A DNA stretch of 8,792 nt from positions 1 to 8,792 of the forward strand of contig JAQTUY010000061.1 in the NCBI GenBank assembly GCA_028707105.1. The letters are read 5' to 3'. Source of the stretch: Candidatus Omnitrophota bacterium. GTDB lineage: Bacteria; Omnitrophota; Koll11; Gygaellales; JAQTUY01. Under the pieces are notes generated by a model that did not search any database, was not told the origin of the DNA, and saw only the letters and a list, made by a program, of their open reading frames with translations. The stretch's first letter is position 1; every line of letters begins with the position of its first letter. A program made the position numbers and the translations under genes. This document shows positions 1 through 7,018 of the stretch, in pieces.

Positions 1-113
1 ATGGGGATAGTTTTCCTGGCGTGATAAATATCGGTAAGCTTATCCAGCCGTTCATCGGGCAGGTTTTTCTTGCCCTGGGGGAATTGATCAAGTCCTATAA
101 CCGCTATTTTCAT
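1..113 (-). CDS. YchF/Obg-like protein lacking a P-loop, N-terminal fragment
   Basis: Only the first 37 codons are inside the window; the gene runs off the low-coordinate end. Its ATG (113-111) overlaps the TGA stop of the upstream EF-G-like gene as ATGA, so the two are probably translationally coupled; no Shine-Dalgarno is visible. The peptide begins MKIAVIGLD and then has PDERLDKL, later KTIP. That spacing recalls YchF-family GTPases, where PDxRLDxLxxI and a following proline lie just before the switch region. In real YchF a GxxxxGKS/T P-loop and about 40 residues separate the first strand from this motif. Here only about 10 residues do, and GLDQFPQGKK is not a working P-loop. I infer a YchF-like (DUF933-type) protein that may not bind nucleotide in the usual way. 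The family call is from memory of the motif and is tentative; the existence of the gene is fairly secure. Confidence 0.5.
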   Translation of the reverse strand, partial: MKIAVIGLDQFPQGKKNLPDERLDKLTDIYHARKTIP

Positions 114-2077
114 TGTTCTTCGGGTTTCTTGCTCGCCTGGTATTTACTGATGATTACGGAAGCGTTTTTGGAAGGCAGCTCTTCGTAATGCGAGAATTTC
201 ATGGTATAACTTCCGCGCCCTCCGGTAATAGAGCGCAGGTCATTGGCGTATTTGAACATTTCTGTCTGCGGGACCTGGGCTTTGACTACCTGGCATTTGC
301 CTTTGGTGTCCATTCCCATGATCCTGCCCCGCCGTGAATTCAGGTCCCCGGATATCTGGCCTAAATAGTCTTCCGGAATAGCTATTTCCACGTCCATTAT
401 CGGTTCAAGCAGGGCCGGGCCGGCTTCCATCGCGGCTTTTTTTAAAGCCATGCCGCCGGCGATCTGAAAAGCCATATCTGAAGAATCTACGTCATGATAG
501 GAGCCGTCGACCAGGGTAACGCGGATATTGACCAGCGGAAATCCGGCGATAACCCCTTCAAGGCAGGCATGGGTTACGCCTTTTTCAACCGAGGGGATAA
601 AGTTCCTCGGGATGGCCCCGCCGACTATCTTATCTACAAATTCCATGTCTTTGCCGTTCTCTGCCTTGTGTATAGGGGAGACTTCAAGCCAAACATCCCC
701 GTATTGGCCCCGGCCTCCGGACTGGCGTTTGAATTTTCCCTGGACCTTGGCGGTTTTAGTGATGGTTTCTTTATAGGAGACTTTAGGCACGCCTACCTCT
801 ACTTCCACGTTGAATCTCTTTTTCAGGCGCGCCACCATTACATCCAGGTGCAGATCTCCCAGCCCTGAAATTATCATTTCATGGGTCGCCGCGTCCCGGG
901 TTATGGTAAAAGTGGGGTCTTCCATAGCCAGCTTTGAAAGCGCTGTTGATATCTTCTCTTCATCTTGGCGGGTCTTAGGCTTGACCGAGCTGGATATGGC
1001 AACTTCGGGAAACACTATCGGTTCAAAGAAAAAATGTTCTTTTTCATCCGCAAAAATGGAATCCGAGGTCTTGGTTTCTTTAAGCTTAGCGATGGCCACG
1101 ATATCGCCGCAGGAGGCCGATTCTACCCCTATCTGCTCTTTTCCCTGAACCATGAATATCTGGCCGATACGTTCTTTAGTCCTTTTATTAGCGTTGTAAA
1201 AGCCGGTATTGGATTGTAATTTTCCGGAAAAGATACGCAGGCAGGTAAGCTGGCCCACGTATGGGTCGACGATACTTTTGAATACGAACGCCGCCAGCGG
1301 CGCGCTTTCGCTGAGGCTTAATTCCTTTTGTTCACCCGGAGTCCGCTGGTCTTTTAAGATGACCTTCGCGTGTTCAGCCGGAGTAGCCCCGTATTTGATC
1401 ACGGTATCAAGCAGTTCTTTAACGCCTACGTTATTAAGCCCGCTTCCGGATATTACCGGGAAGACCTTGGCGTATTCGACTGCCTGGTGCAATCCTTGCT
1501 TTATTTCTTCTTCAGTAAGTTTTTCCCCGGCCAGGTATTTTTCCAGCAATTTGTCGTCATTTTCGGCGACCGCTTCTATTAACTCGGGGTCATCCAGCGA
1601 TTTAATTATAATGGCATGCTTGGAAAGGCTGGATTTGATGTCTGAGAGCGCTTTGTCCAGGTCCGCGCCTTCCTTATCCATTTTATTTATAAAGATTATG
1701 CGCGGGATCTGTGATTCTTCCAGCAGGTCCCAGACTTTTTCCGTCCCCACCTCCACGCCGTTTACGGCATCGACGACTATGACGGCATTGTCCACCGCGC
1801 GCGCCGAACTTATTACTTCCCCGTAGAAGTCCAGGTAGCCGGGCGCGTCGATCATTTGAACGCGGGTTCCCTGGTAATTACAGAAAAGCATGCTTGCGTT
1901 GATGGAGATCTTTCTTTCTATTTCGTCGCTGCTGTAATCGCTGACGGTCGTGCCTTCCAGGACCACGCCTTTACGGCTGGTGGCGCCGCAAAGAGACAGC
2001 AGGCTTTCGGCAAGTGTGGTTTTTCCGGATTGTGCGTGTCCCGCAAGGAGAAAATTTATTTTTGCTGGGTTACCCAT
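110..2077 (-). CDS. EF-G-like translational GTPase (EF-G2-type paralogue)
   Basis: A 655-residue protein with the full EF-G layout: G domain about 1-245, domain II about 255-345, III about 365-435, IV about 440-560, V about 563-640. The P-loop is GHAQSGKT (13-20), G3 is DAPGY (77-81), G4 is NKMD (131-134) and G5 is SGSG (210-213). Domain IV has GGRGQYGDVW (454-463) and domain V has SRRGRIMGM (581-589). It is shorter than canonical EF-G (about 690-700) and differs where catalysis happens: the usual DTPGH histidine of switch II is Tyr81, and the switch I GITI motif reads KISI. Both are typical of the EF-G-like side family, not of housekeeping FusA, so ribosome translocation need not be its job. 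The ATG start is fixed by an in-frame TAG two codons upstream; AGGA lies too close to it to be an ideal Shine-Dalgarno. A near-consensus promoter lies just upstream. The stop overlaps the next gene by 4 bp. Confidence 0.93.
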   Translation of the reverse strand: MGNPAKINFLLAGHAQSGKTTLAESLLSLCGATSRKGVVLEGTTVSDYSSDEIERKISINASMLFCNYQGTRVQMIDAPGYLDFYGEVISSARAVDNAVIVVDAVNGVEVGTEKVWDLLEESQIPRIIFINKMDKEGADLDKALSDIKSSLSKHAIIIKSLDDPELIEAVAENDDKLLEKYLAGEKLTEEEIKQGLHQAVEYAKVFPVISGSGLNNVGVKELLDTVIKYGATPAEHAKVILKDQRTPGEQKELSLSESAPLAAFVFKSIVDPYVGQLTCLRIFSGKLQSNTGFYNANKRTKERIGQIFMVQGKEQIGVESASCGDIVAIAKLKETKTSDSIFADEKEHFFFEPIVFPEVAISSSVKPKTRQDEEKISTALSKLAMEDPTFTITRDAATHEMIISGLGDLHLDVMVARLKKRFNVEVEVGVPKVSYKETITKTAKVQGKFKRQSGGRGQYGDVWLEVSPIHKAENGKDMEFVDKIVGGAIPRNFIPSVEKGVTHACLEGVIAGFPLVNIRVTLVDGSYHDVDSSDMAFQIAGGMALKKAAMEAGPALLEPIMDVEIAIPEDYLGQISGDLNSRRGRIMGMDTKGKCQVVKAQVPQTEMFKYANDLRSITGGRGSYTMKFSHYEELPSKNASVIISKYQASKKPEEQ

Positions 2078-2116
2078 ATCCTAAAAGATTGGTTGAAACG
2101 TTAACCGAAGGAATTC

Positions 2117-2145
2117 ATTATACAAAATAAATAACCAGGGGTCAA
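2117..2145 (-). promoter_or_regulatory. sigma70-type promoter for the EF-G-like gene
   Basis: On the minus strand TTGACC (2145-2140) is followed after exactly 17 bp by a perfect TATAAT (2122-2117). Transcription would start near 2110, giving an untranslated leader of roughly 33 nt before the ATG at 2077. This separates the EF-G-like/YchF-like pair from the omptin operon upstream. No operator-like symmetry was seen around it. Confidence 0.75.
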
Positions 2146-2163
2146 TAAATATTTAATGAGGCC

Positions 2164-2203
2164 GCAACTTACGGAACGAGCAAAGCGAGTGAACGTAAGT
2201 TGC
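2164..2203. repeat. Long inverted repeat (10-bp arms, 20-bp loop)
   Basis: GCAACTTACG at 2164-2173 is matched by CGTAAGTTGC at 2194-2203. GGCC on both outer sides extends the symmetry. The loop contains CGAGCAAAGCGAG, a kind of motif often seen in REP-like intergenic palindromes. No T-tract follows on either strand, so it is not a standard intrinsic terminator. It lies between the omptin stop and the EF-G-like promoter and could be a dispersed palindromic element or a transcript 3'-end stabiliser. Confidence 0.6.
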
Positions 2204-2215
2204 ATGGCCGAATTA

Positions 2216-2253
2216 ATCCCCCTTTGAGCTCTTTTCTTGTCAAAAAGGGGGAT
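2216..2253. repeat. 38-bp palindromic repeat, copy A
   Basis: Perfect 10-bp arms, ATCCCCCTTT (2216-2225) and AAAGGGGGAT (2244-2253), enclose an 18-bp loop that contains a GAGCTC palindrome. The same 38-bp unit recurs in the same orientation at 2271-2308, 55 bp away. The 17 bp between the copies hold their own small perfect hairpin, GGTTGT-TAC-ACAACC (2255-2269). The pair looks like a REP/BIME-type or MITE-like intergenic element. Confidence 0.7.
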
Positions 2254-2270
2254 AGGTTGTTACACAACCC

Positions 2271-2308
2271 TTCCCCCTTTGAGCTCTTTTCTTGTTAAAA
2301 AGGAGGAT
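2271..2308. repeat. 38-bp palindromic repeat, copy B
   Basis: This differs from copy A at two internal positions and one end position. The arm change puts one mismatch in the plus-strand hairpin. In minus-strand RNA, the direction of the flanking genes, it becomes a U-G wobble, so the stem still forms. It starts about 25 bp past the omptin stop, in the place of a transcript end, but no U-tract follows, so terminator function is not shown. Confidence 0.68.
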
Positions 2309-2333
2309 TTGCGGCCGACGCGGCAAGGCTTTA

Positions 2334-3788
2334 TTAGAATACGTATTGAATATTGGCGTTGGTTAGCCAGTATTTGTTGACTATCCGCTCGGTTATAGGA
2401 TCGGTATAGGCAACATAGACCCCGTTTTGATACCATCGCTGCGTGGTGGAACCGCCGGCATAGATCTTTACGTATGAAGTGCCGACGCTCAGTTTCCAGT
2501 CAGGCCAGAATTGCCATCCTCCTTCAAATCCGAACAGGTAGGCATGTCCCGTACTGTGGCCTTCGGATACTTTGATCAGATTCGTCGGGTTATTGACGGG
2601 ATAAAGGTGCCTGTCGGTATCTTTCACGTTCACCCAGCAGGAATAATCAAAATGCGTCACTAATGAAAATTTATTCCAGATCATTTCGCTGCCTAATCCG
2701 AAATACGGCAGGCGGTATTTTACGGCATAGTCTCCCCACTTAAGGTGGTCGTTATCAAGGTAGGACATATCGTAGAATCCGGGTGCGTAAGGGCCATAGC
2801 CGACCTGGTTTACGCTGAGAACGGAAAATTCGAATTTCTGGTAGCGGAAGCCCACTCTTGGAGCGATAGCGATGTTATTGGTCAGCCAGAAGTTGTAAGT
2901 CCCGGTTACGTCCACGATATTGGCGTGGTTTACCTGCGTATCTGTTTCTGAGTAGATGTCTTTCCCCGGGTGGTTCCAAGCCCAGGGCGCCGGAGCGCCG
3001 GTCTGGTCCTCAATGTATCCTACGTCATTCTCTATCCAGTCGGAATCCTGCATATGACCGGAGCCTTCCGACATCCTGGTCTGCCATTGCAGGTCTAAAC
3101 CGCATAACTTGCGGGGATCTTCATCGGAGCTCTTGGCGGTCCTGTAATTCAGGCTGCCGGTTATGCCGATCATGCTGTTCCTTAAAGGGAAAAGCAATTC
3201 ACTTTCTCCGTGTCCGCCCTGAGCCCAGGGGGTGTCAAAACTGATACGGTACATGCTAAACCCGTTTATATATCCGCTTTTGGCCCCAAATGAACCGTAA
3301 GTCCTCTCTCCCAGGAGTTCTTTTAGTTTCTCGCCCAGCGCGTTTTGGGTTTTTTTATCGGGAGGAGGAAGTTTGACTTTAGGTTCGGGGAGTTGTTCAA
3401 GGTTGGTGTAGCGCCATTCATCGGCAAGGTTAGGGGTTCCTTCCAGGGCGCTCGTTTCCAGCGCGTTGGTCATCGCTTCTTGAGCCGCCGCGTCTGCCTG
3501 CGAAGTAATATCTTCCGTAACCTGGTAACTTTGCGCTGCCGCCTGGTAATCTTCCTCTGCGCAAATAAGGGTGTCTTCCATCGAATACCCGGCGTCACTT
3601 TCCGCGTTGACTATTTCATATTCGTATTGGCCCTGGTTTGCCCTGGAGGAATACTCCGCCGCCGATTCCATCATTGCCAGCGAGCGGCCTATTTCGTTAT
3701 CCCTTTCAACTTCAAAATCGTAACCCTCCTGAGCGCAAGCTGTCAGAGGCAGGAATATGCCGATGATCAGCAATATCTTTATCTTCAC
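2334..3788 (-). CDS. Omptin-family outer-membrane aspartyl protease with long acidic N-terminal extension
   Basis: A 484-residue exported protein. A signal peptide (1-17) ends in LTAC, a plausible lipobox with Cys18; ordinary cleavage after ACA is the alternative. Residues about 22-130 are acidic and rich in Ala, Glu and Gln, followed by a proline-rich stretch (133-143). Residues about 160-484 match the OmpT barrel. GHMQDSDW carries D248 and D250, the counterparts of OmpT Asp83 and Asp85. DTDRH (390-394) carries D392 and H394, the counterparts of Asp210 and His212, and D390 matches Asp208. QVNHAN, LPYFGL and YSCWV also have OmpT-like counterparts. The chain ends in ANIQYVF, a BAM-type C-terminal signal with terminal Phe. 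OmpT itself is about 317 residues as a precursor, so the extension is unusual. The residue equivalent to OmpT Glu27 in the S1 pocket seems absent, so cleavage preference may differ. It is last in the kamA operon, starts at GTG behind a strong Shine-Dalgarno, and ends with TAATAA. The family call is from motif memory. Confidence 0.82.
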   Translation of the reverse strand: MKIKILLIIGIFLPLTACAQEGYDFEVERDNEIGRSLAMMESAAEYSSRANQGQYEYEIVNAESDAGYSMEDTLICAEEDYQAAAQSYQVTEDITSQADAAAQEAMTNALETSALEGTPNLADEWRYTNLEQLPEPKVKLPPPDKKTQNALGEKLKELLGERTYGSFGAKSGYINGFSMYRISFDTPWAQGGHGESELLFPLRNSMIGITGSLNYRTAKSSDEDPRKLCGLDLQWQTRMSEGSGHMQDSDWIENDVGYIEDQTGAPAPWAWNHPGKDIYSETDTQVNHANIVDVTGTYNFWLTNNIAIAPRVGFRYQKFEFSVLSVNQVGYGPYAPGFYDMSYLDNDHLKWGDYAVKYRLPYFGLGSEMIWNKFSLVTHFDYSCWVNVKDTDRHLYPVNNPTNLIKVSEGHSTGHAYLFGFEGGWQFWPDWKLSVGTSYVKIYAGGSTTQRWYQNGVYVAYTDPITERIVNKYWLTNANIQYVF

Positions 3789-3795
3789 CTGCAGC

Positions 3796-3802
3796 CCTCC
3801 TT
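3796..3802 (-). promoter_or_regulatory. Shine-Dalgarno selecting the GTG start of the omptin gene
   Basis: AAGGAGG on the minus strand lies 7 nt before the GTG at 3788-3786. It is the strongest ribosome binding site in the window and makes the non-ATG start convincing. It also suggests that the last gene of the operon is translated independently and well. Confidence 0.85.
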
Positions 3803-3823
3803 TTGGAGTGTCAAGGACGCGAT

Positions 3824-5029
3824 CTATTCCAAATAGGTATAGATCTTGCCTCTGTAGTTACGCAGGACATATTTGCCTTTAGCCTGGGAGAGAACGTAAT
3901 TCGGCCCCACAGGTATTTTTCCGCCTCCTCCCGGACCGTCAATGACATAGGTCGGAACGGCATATCCGGAAGTATGGCCGCGCAGCTTCTCGATGATATT
4001 GATCCCTGTGGCAACAGGCGTGCGGAAATGCGCCGTTCCTTTTACGGGATCGCATTGATAGATATAATAAGGCCTGACCCGGATCTTTAAGAGTTCCTGC
4101 ATCATTTTTTTCATGATATAGGGCCGGTCATTAATGCCTTTTAAGAGCACGCTCTGGCTTCCCAGCGGGATCCCTCCCTCTACCAGCATATCGCAGGCTA
4201 TCTTGCAGCGGCGGGTGATCTCTTTAGGATGATTAAAATGTATGCTGATGAAGATAGGAGAGTATTTTTTCAGCATCGCTACTAATTGGGGGGTGATTCT
4301 TTGAGGCAAGTTTACCGGGACCCTGCTGCCGATCCTTAAGAATTCCACATGGGATATGGCGCGGATCCTTTGGACCAGACTTTCCAGTATATCGTCTTCG
4401 AGCATCAATGGGTCGCCGCCGGAAATAAGGACGTCGCGGATCTTCCGGTTCGATTTAATGTATTCGATGGCCGCGTCAAATTTGTCTTTAGTGTCTACTT
4501 CTTTTGAGTTTTCTTTTTTGTCGCCGACCAGCCTTCTTCGGGTGCAATGGCGGCAATACATGGCGCATTGCTCGGTTGAAAGCACCAGGACCCTGTCCGG
4601 GTAGCGATGTACAAGGTGCGGCGCGGGAGAATCCCTGTCTTCGGCGCAGGGGTCGGTCATTTCATGCGGGCCGATAGTCTGCTCCAGGATCGACGGCACT
4701 GCCTGTCGGCGCAGCGGGCAGGCAGGATCATCCGTATCCATCAACGTCGCCCAGTAAGGAGTGATCGCCATCATCATTTTACCGCTGGCGCGCTCTATCC
4801 CTTTTTCTTCGTCCGGGGTAAGGTTGATGATCTTGGAAAGGACTTCTCTGGTGCAGATCCTGTTCTTGACCTGCCAGTGCCAGTCTTCCCATTCAAGCGG
4901 GTTTACGTCTTTATAGATGCTTACCTGTTGGTAATCTTTGATCTCTCTTTTTCCGATATAGCTAATGACTGGAGCCTGTTCTTGTTTTGCCTGCTGGTCT
5001 TCGCTAACTATGGGGTTGGCGTTATTCAA
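3824..5029 (-). CDS. kamA: KamA-family radical SAM aminomutase, likely lysine 2,3-aminomutase
   Basis: This cytoplasmic enzyme is predicted to move the alpha-amino group of L-lysine to C3, giving beta-lysine, using a [4Fe-4S] cluster, S-adenosylmethionine and PLP. The cluster motif is CAMYCRHC (Cys155, 159, 162), followed by TRRR. GGDP (204-207) is the SAM-contact motif. The PLP lysine is Lys371 in PGGGGKIPV. Asp327 (YQCDP) and Asp364 (VIDGP) correspond to the two aspartates (293 and 330 in the Clostridium enzyme) that hold the lysine side-chain amine. In glutamate 2,3-aminomutase these positions are Lys and Asn, so lysine is the better guess. At 401 residues it is close to the clostridial enzyme's length and longer than EpmB-type proteins. 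The start is TTG, overlapping the upstream stop as TTGA, with AAAGGAG ahead of it; the first internal Met is residue 86. No AblB-type acetyltransferase is nearby. Two ATP-grasp genes lie immediately upstream. Confidence 0.92.
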   Translation of the reverse strand: MNNANPIVSEDQQAKQEQAPVISYIGKREIKDYQQVSIYKDVNPLEWEDWHWQVKNRICTREVLSKIINLTPDEEKGIERASGKMMMAITPYWATLMDTDDPACPLRRQAVPSILEQTIGPHEMTDPCAEDRDSPAPHLVHRYPDRVLVLSTEQCAMYCRHCTRRRLVGDKKENSKEVDTKDKFDAAIEYIKSNRKIRDVLISGGDPLMLEDDILESLVQRIRAISHVEFLRIGSRVPVNLPQRITPQLVAMLKKYSPIFISIHFNHPKEITRRCKIACDMLVEGGIPLGSQSVLLKGINDRPYIMKKMMQELLKIRVRPYYIYQCDPVKGTAHFRTPVATGINIIEKLRGHTSGYAVPTYVIDGPGGGGKIPVGPNYVLSQAKGKYVLRNYRGKIYTYLE

Positions 5030-6027
5030 CTGGCTATTCTCCTTTCCGAGGCATTGAGTAATATCGCCTCAATTAAGTCGGGATAATCTAATCCCGCGGC
5101 TCGCGCCATTTTCGGGAAAATAGATTCTATCGGGTCTAGTCCGGGTAACGGGTTAACTTCCAGCACGTACGGTTTTCCGTCGTGATCCAGCCTTATGTCG
5201 GTGCGCGAAATATCGCGGCATCCAAGGGCGCGATGCGCCCTGACCGCCAGCGTCTCGATCTCCTTCTTGGCGTTATGATCCAGCCTCGCGGGGCAGTGAA
5301 AAGTCGGGGTCAGTCCTAGGTCGCAATTTCCCTGGAATTCCTTCATCCGCCAGGAGTAGAAGTATTCCCCGCTTTTCTTACAGGAGGAAAAATCGATCTC
5401 CAGTATCGGCAGTATGGTGATCTTGCCGTTTTCCAGTATTCCCACGGTCACTTCTTTGCCGTCGATGAACTCCTCGGCCAGCGCTTCGCAGCGGTAATCG
5501 TCTATGACGCGCCTGATCTCTGCGTAAAGCTCATTTTCATTGCCGACCACGCTGGACTTGCGGATGCCTTTAGATGATCCTTCGCAATTAGGCTTGACTA
5601 TAAGGGGGAATTTCAGGCTGGTCTTCAGCGCCTCGGTCCCTTTTTGGAATAACTGGAATTCCGGAGTGGGTATGTTCTCATACTTAAGTATTTTTTTGGT
5701 TGTAGCTTTATTCATGGCCAGAGCTAATGACAAATGGCTTGAACCCGTATGCGGGATATTCAACAGGCTTAAAAGCGCCGGGATCTCGGATTCACGGCAG
5801 CTCGAACGCGTGCCTTCCGCGATATTAAAAACAAAGTCTACGCTGTGCTTTTTGAAATATGTGAGCAGGTTCGTGCTGGTTACCTCAAGTAAGGCCACAT
5901 TATGTCCTCTTATTTCCAGCGCTCCTTTTATCGCGTCGATGGTCTCGGGGGCGTCGTATTCCGAACAAAAATCAGCCGGCCTTCCTTCTTCGTTCCTTTT
6001 TAAGTTATAAGCCAGGGTGATCTTCAT
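5026..6027 (-). CDS. Ddl-like ATP-grasp ligase, second of a tandem pair
   Basis: A 333-residue ATP-grasp protein of the D-Ala-D-Ala ligase type, which joins a carboxylate to an amine through an acyl phosphate. An N-terminal preATP-grasp region (1-100) has FNIAEG (67-72) where Ddl has its HGxxGEDG segment. The ATP-binding loop is KPNCEGSSKGI (145-155), with EEF at 186-188. The metal-binding core is RTD (275-277) and EVN (290-292). NPLPGLDPIESIFP (292-305) resembles the Ddl C-terminal acceptor motif NTxPGMTxxSLFP. The YDYxxKY loop of true D-Ala-D-Ala ligases is not evident, so the acceptor is probably not simply D-Ala and I give no ddl symbol. The gene starts 1 bp after the preceding stop, has no obvious Shine-Dalgarno (coupling is likely), and overlaps the TTG start of kamA. 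A role in ligating beta-lysine is inferred from position only. Confidence 0.85.
   Translation of the reverse strand: MKITLAYNLKRNEEGRPADFCSEYDAPETIDAIKGALEIRGHNVALLEVTSTNLLTYFKKHSVDFVFNIAEGTRSSCRESEIPALLSLLNIPHTGSSHLSLALAMNKATTKKILKYENIPTPEFQLFQKGTEALKTSLKFPLIVKPNCEGSSKGIRKSSVVGNENELYAEIRRVIDDYRCEALAEEFIDGKEVTVGILENGKITILPILEIDFSSCKKSGEYFYSWRMKEFQGNCDLGLTPTFHCPARLDHNAKKEIETLAVRAHRALGCRDISRTDIRLDHDGKPYVLEVNPLPGLDPIESIFPKMARAAGLDYPDLIEAILLNASERRIAS
5039..5045 (-). promoter_or_regulatory. Shine-Dalgarno selecting the TTG start of kamA
   Basis: AAAGGAG on the minus strand, inside the last codons of the ATP-grasp gene, lies 9 nt before the TTG at 5029-5027. It supports this unusual start and the 4-bp gene overlap. 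Confidence 0.75.
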
Positions 6028-6028
6028 T

Positions 6029-7018
6029 TTAGCTTAGTTTGTGCCTTTTAAGGGCGGCATTGATGATTTTGGCGATGATATCGTTATATGAGATCCCCAG
6101 GTAATTGGCGATGAACATAAAAACGTCTTCAGTTGAAAGCGACGGCAGGGGGTTTATTTCCAGCACGTAAGGGTTACCTTGCTTATCGACCCTGAAATCC
6201 ACCCTGCCGAAATCGCGGCACTCGACCGCTTTATAGGTGCGCACAGCCAGGTCCATTAATTTTTTGTTGAGCTTATCGTCTATCTGCGCCGGGCAGACAT
6301 ATCCGGCCCGGTCCGAGCTTATACGGTTAAAGGTGTAAAAAAGGTCTCCCAGGTTAAGTTCTCCGTCGATCTTGACCTGGACGGGCGGCATTGCTTCTAC
6401 CGGGTTATTGCCAATCAGGGCGACCGTAAATTCTTGTCCGGAGATGAACTCTTCGATCAGCGCGGGCTGGCGGTAGGTATTGGTGATATAATCTATCTGT
6501 TCCTTTAGTTCTTTAGTATTCTCCACTTTTGATTTTTCGCTTAAGCCTTTGGATGAACCCTCAAAACGCGGCTTGACTATCATCGGGAAGCGCATGTGGT
6601 CGACATTAATGGTTTCGTCGGTTTCCTTGGCTTCAAAAAACTTTGGAGTCGGGATCCCTTCATAGAGAAGGATCTTTTTGGTGAGTATTTTATCCAGGGT
6701 TATCCCCAGGGTCAGTCCGTCCGCTCCCACGAATGGGACATTCGCCACCTCCAGAAGTATCGGGACTTGGGATTCCCTGTTCCGGCCGACCAGGCCTTCC
6801 GAAATGTTGAATACAATGTCCACGCCCAGGCTGTGGATATTGTCAAGCAGGTTATTCACGTTGCCGATTTTCTTTACGGTATAACCTAATGAGGCGATAG
6901 AATCAGCGATCACTTCGACGGTGGAAGGATGGTCGAATTCGGCGTTCATGTCATCGGGATCGCCTTCTTTAAATTGATAATCCGTTTTTAAGTCGTAAGT
7001 CAGTCCTACGGTTTTCAT
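6029..7018 (-). CDS. Ddl-like ATP-grasp ligase, first of a tandem pair
   Basis: A 329-residue paralogue of the next gene and the first gene of the operon. FNISEG (70-75) and RNRESQVP lie in the N-terminal domain. KPRFEGSSKGL (149-159) is the ATP loop, EEF is at 189-191, and RVDF (272-275) and EINP (287-290) carry the metal ligands. All ATP-grasp catalytic elements look intact. The acceptor end differs from its neighbour: after EINPLP it reads SLSTEDVFMF, losing the Ddl-like PGM...SLFP pattern. The two proteins therefore probably act on different acceptors and are not redundant copies. The ATG at 7018 is the natural start, with the usual first beta-strand (MKTVGLTYDL) right after it, but no Shine-Dalgarno precedes it; the upstream 20 nt are A-rich. 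It is driven from a leader of about 200 nt with a terminator-like hairpin. The true substrate cannot be read from the sequence. Confidence 0.85.
   Translation of the reverse strand: MKTVGLTYDLKTDYQFKEGDPDDMNAEFDHPSTVEVIADSIASLGYTVKKIGNVNNLLDNIHSLGVDIVFNISEGLVGRNRESQVPILLEVANVPFVGADGLTLGITLDKILTKKILLYEGIPTPKFFEAKETDETINVDHMRFPMIVKPRFEGSSKGLSEKSKVENTKELKEQIDYITNTYRQPALIEEFISGQEFTVALIGNNPVEAMPPVQVKIDGELNLGDLFYTFNRISSDRAGYVCPAQIDDKLNKKLMDLAVRTYKAVECRDFGRVDFRVDKQGNPYVLEINPLPSLSTEDVFMFIANYLGISYNDIIAKIINAALKRHKLS

Noticed and set aside
1209..1826. A 205-codon plus-strand open frame
   Set aside because: It lies wholly antisense to the EF-G-like gene, whose motifs are unmistakable; its Ser/Thr-rich product has no recognisable domain.
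2216..2308. CRISPR array or intrinsic terminator
   Set aside because: There are only two copies of a long palindrome with one 17-bp spacer that is itself a hairpin, and no cas genes. As a terminator it lacks a U-tract on either strand.
3345..4090. Plus-strand open frames of 95-163 codons over the omptin and kamA genes
   Set aside because: They are antisense to conserved genes, and their translations show no family features.
5026..7018. Calling either ATP-grasp gene ddl (D-alanine-D-alanine ligase)
   Set aside because: The core fold matches, but the HGxxGEDG segment and YDYxxKY loop of true Ddl are not present, and the context points away from cell-wall core genes.
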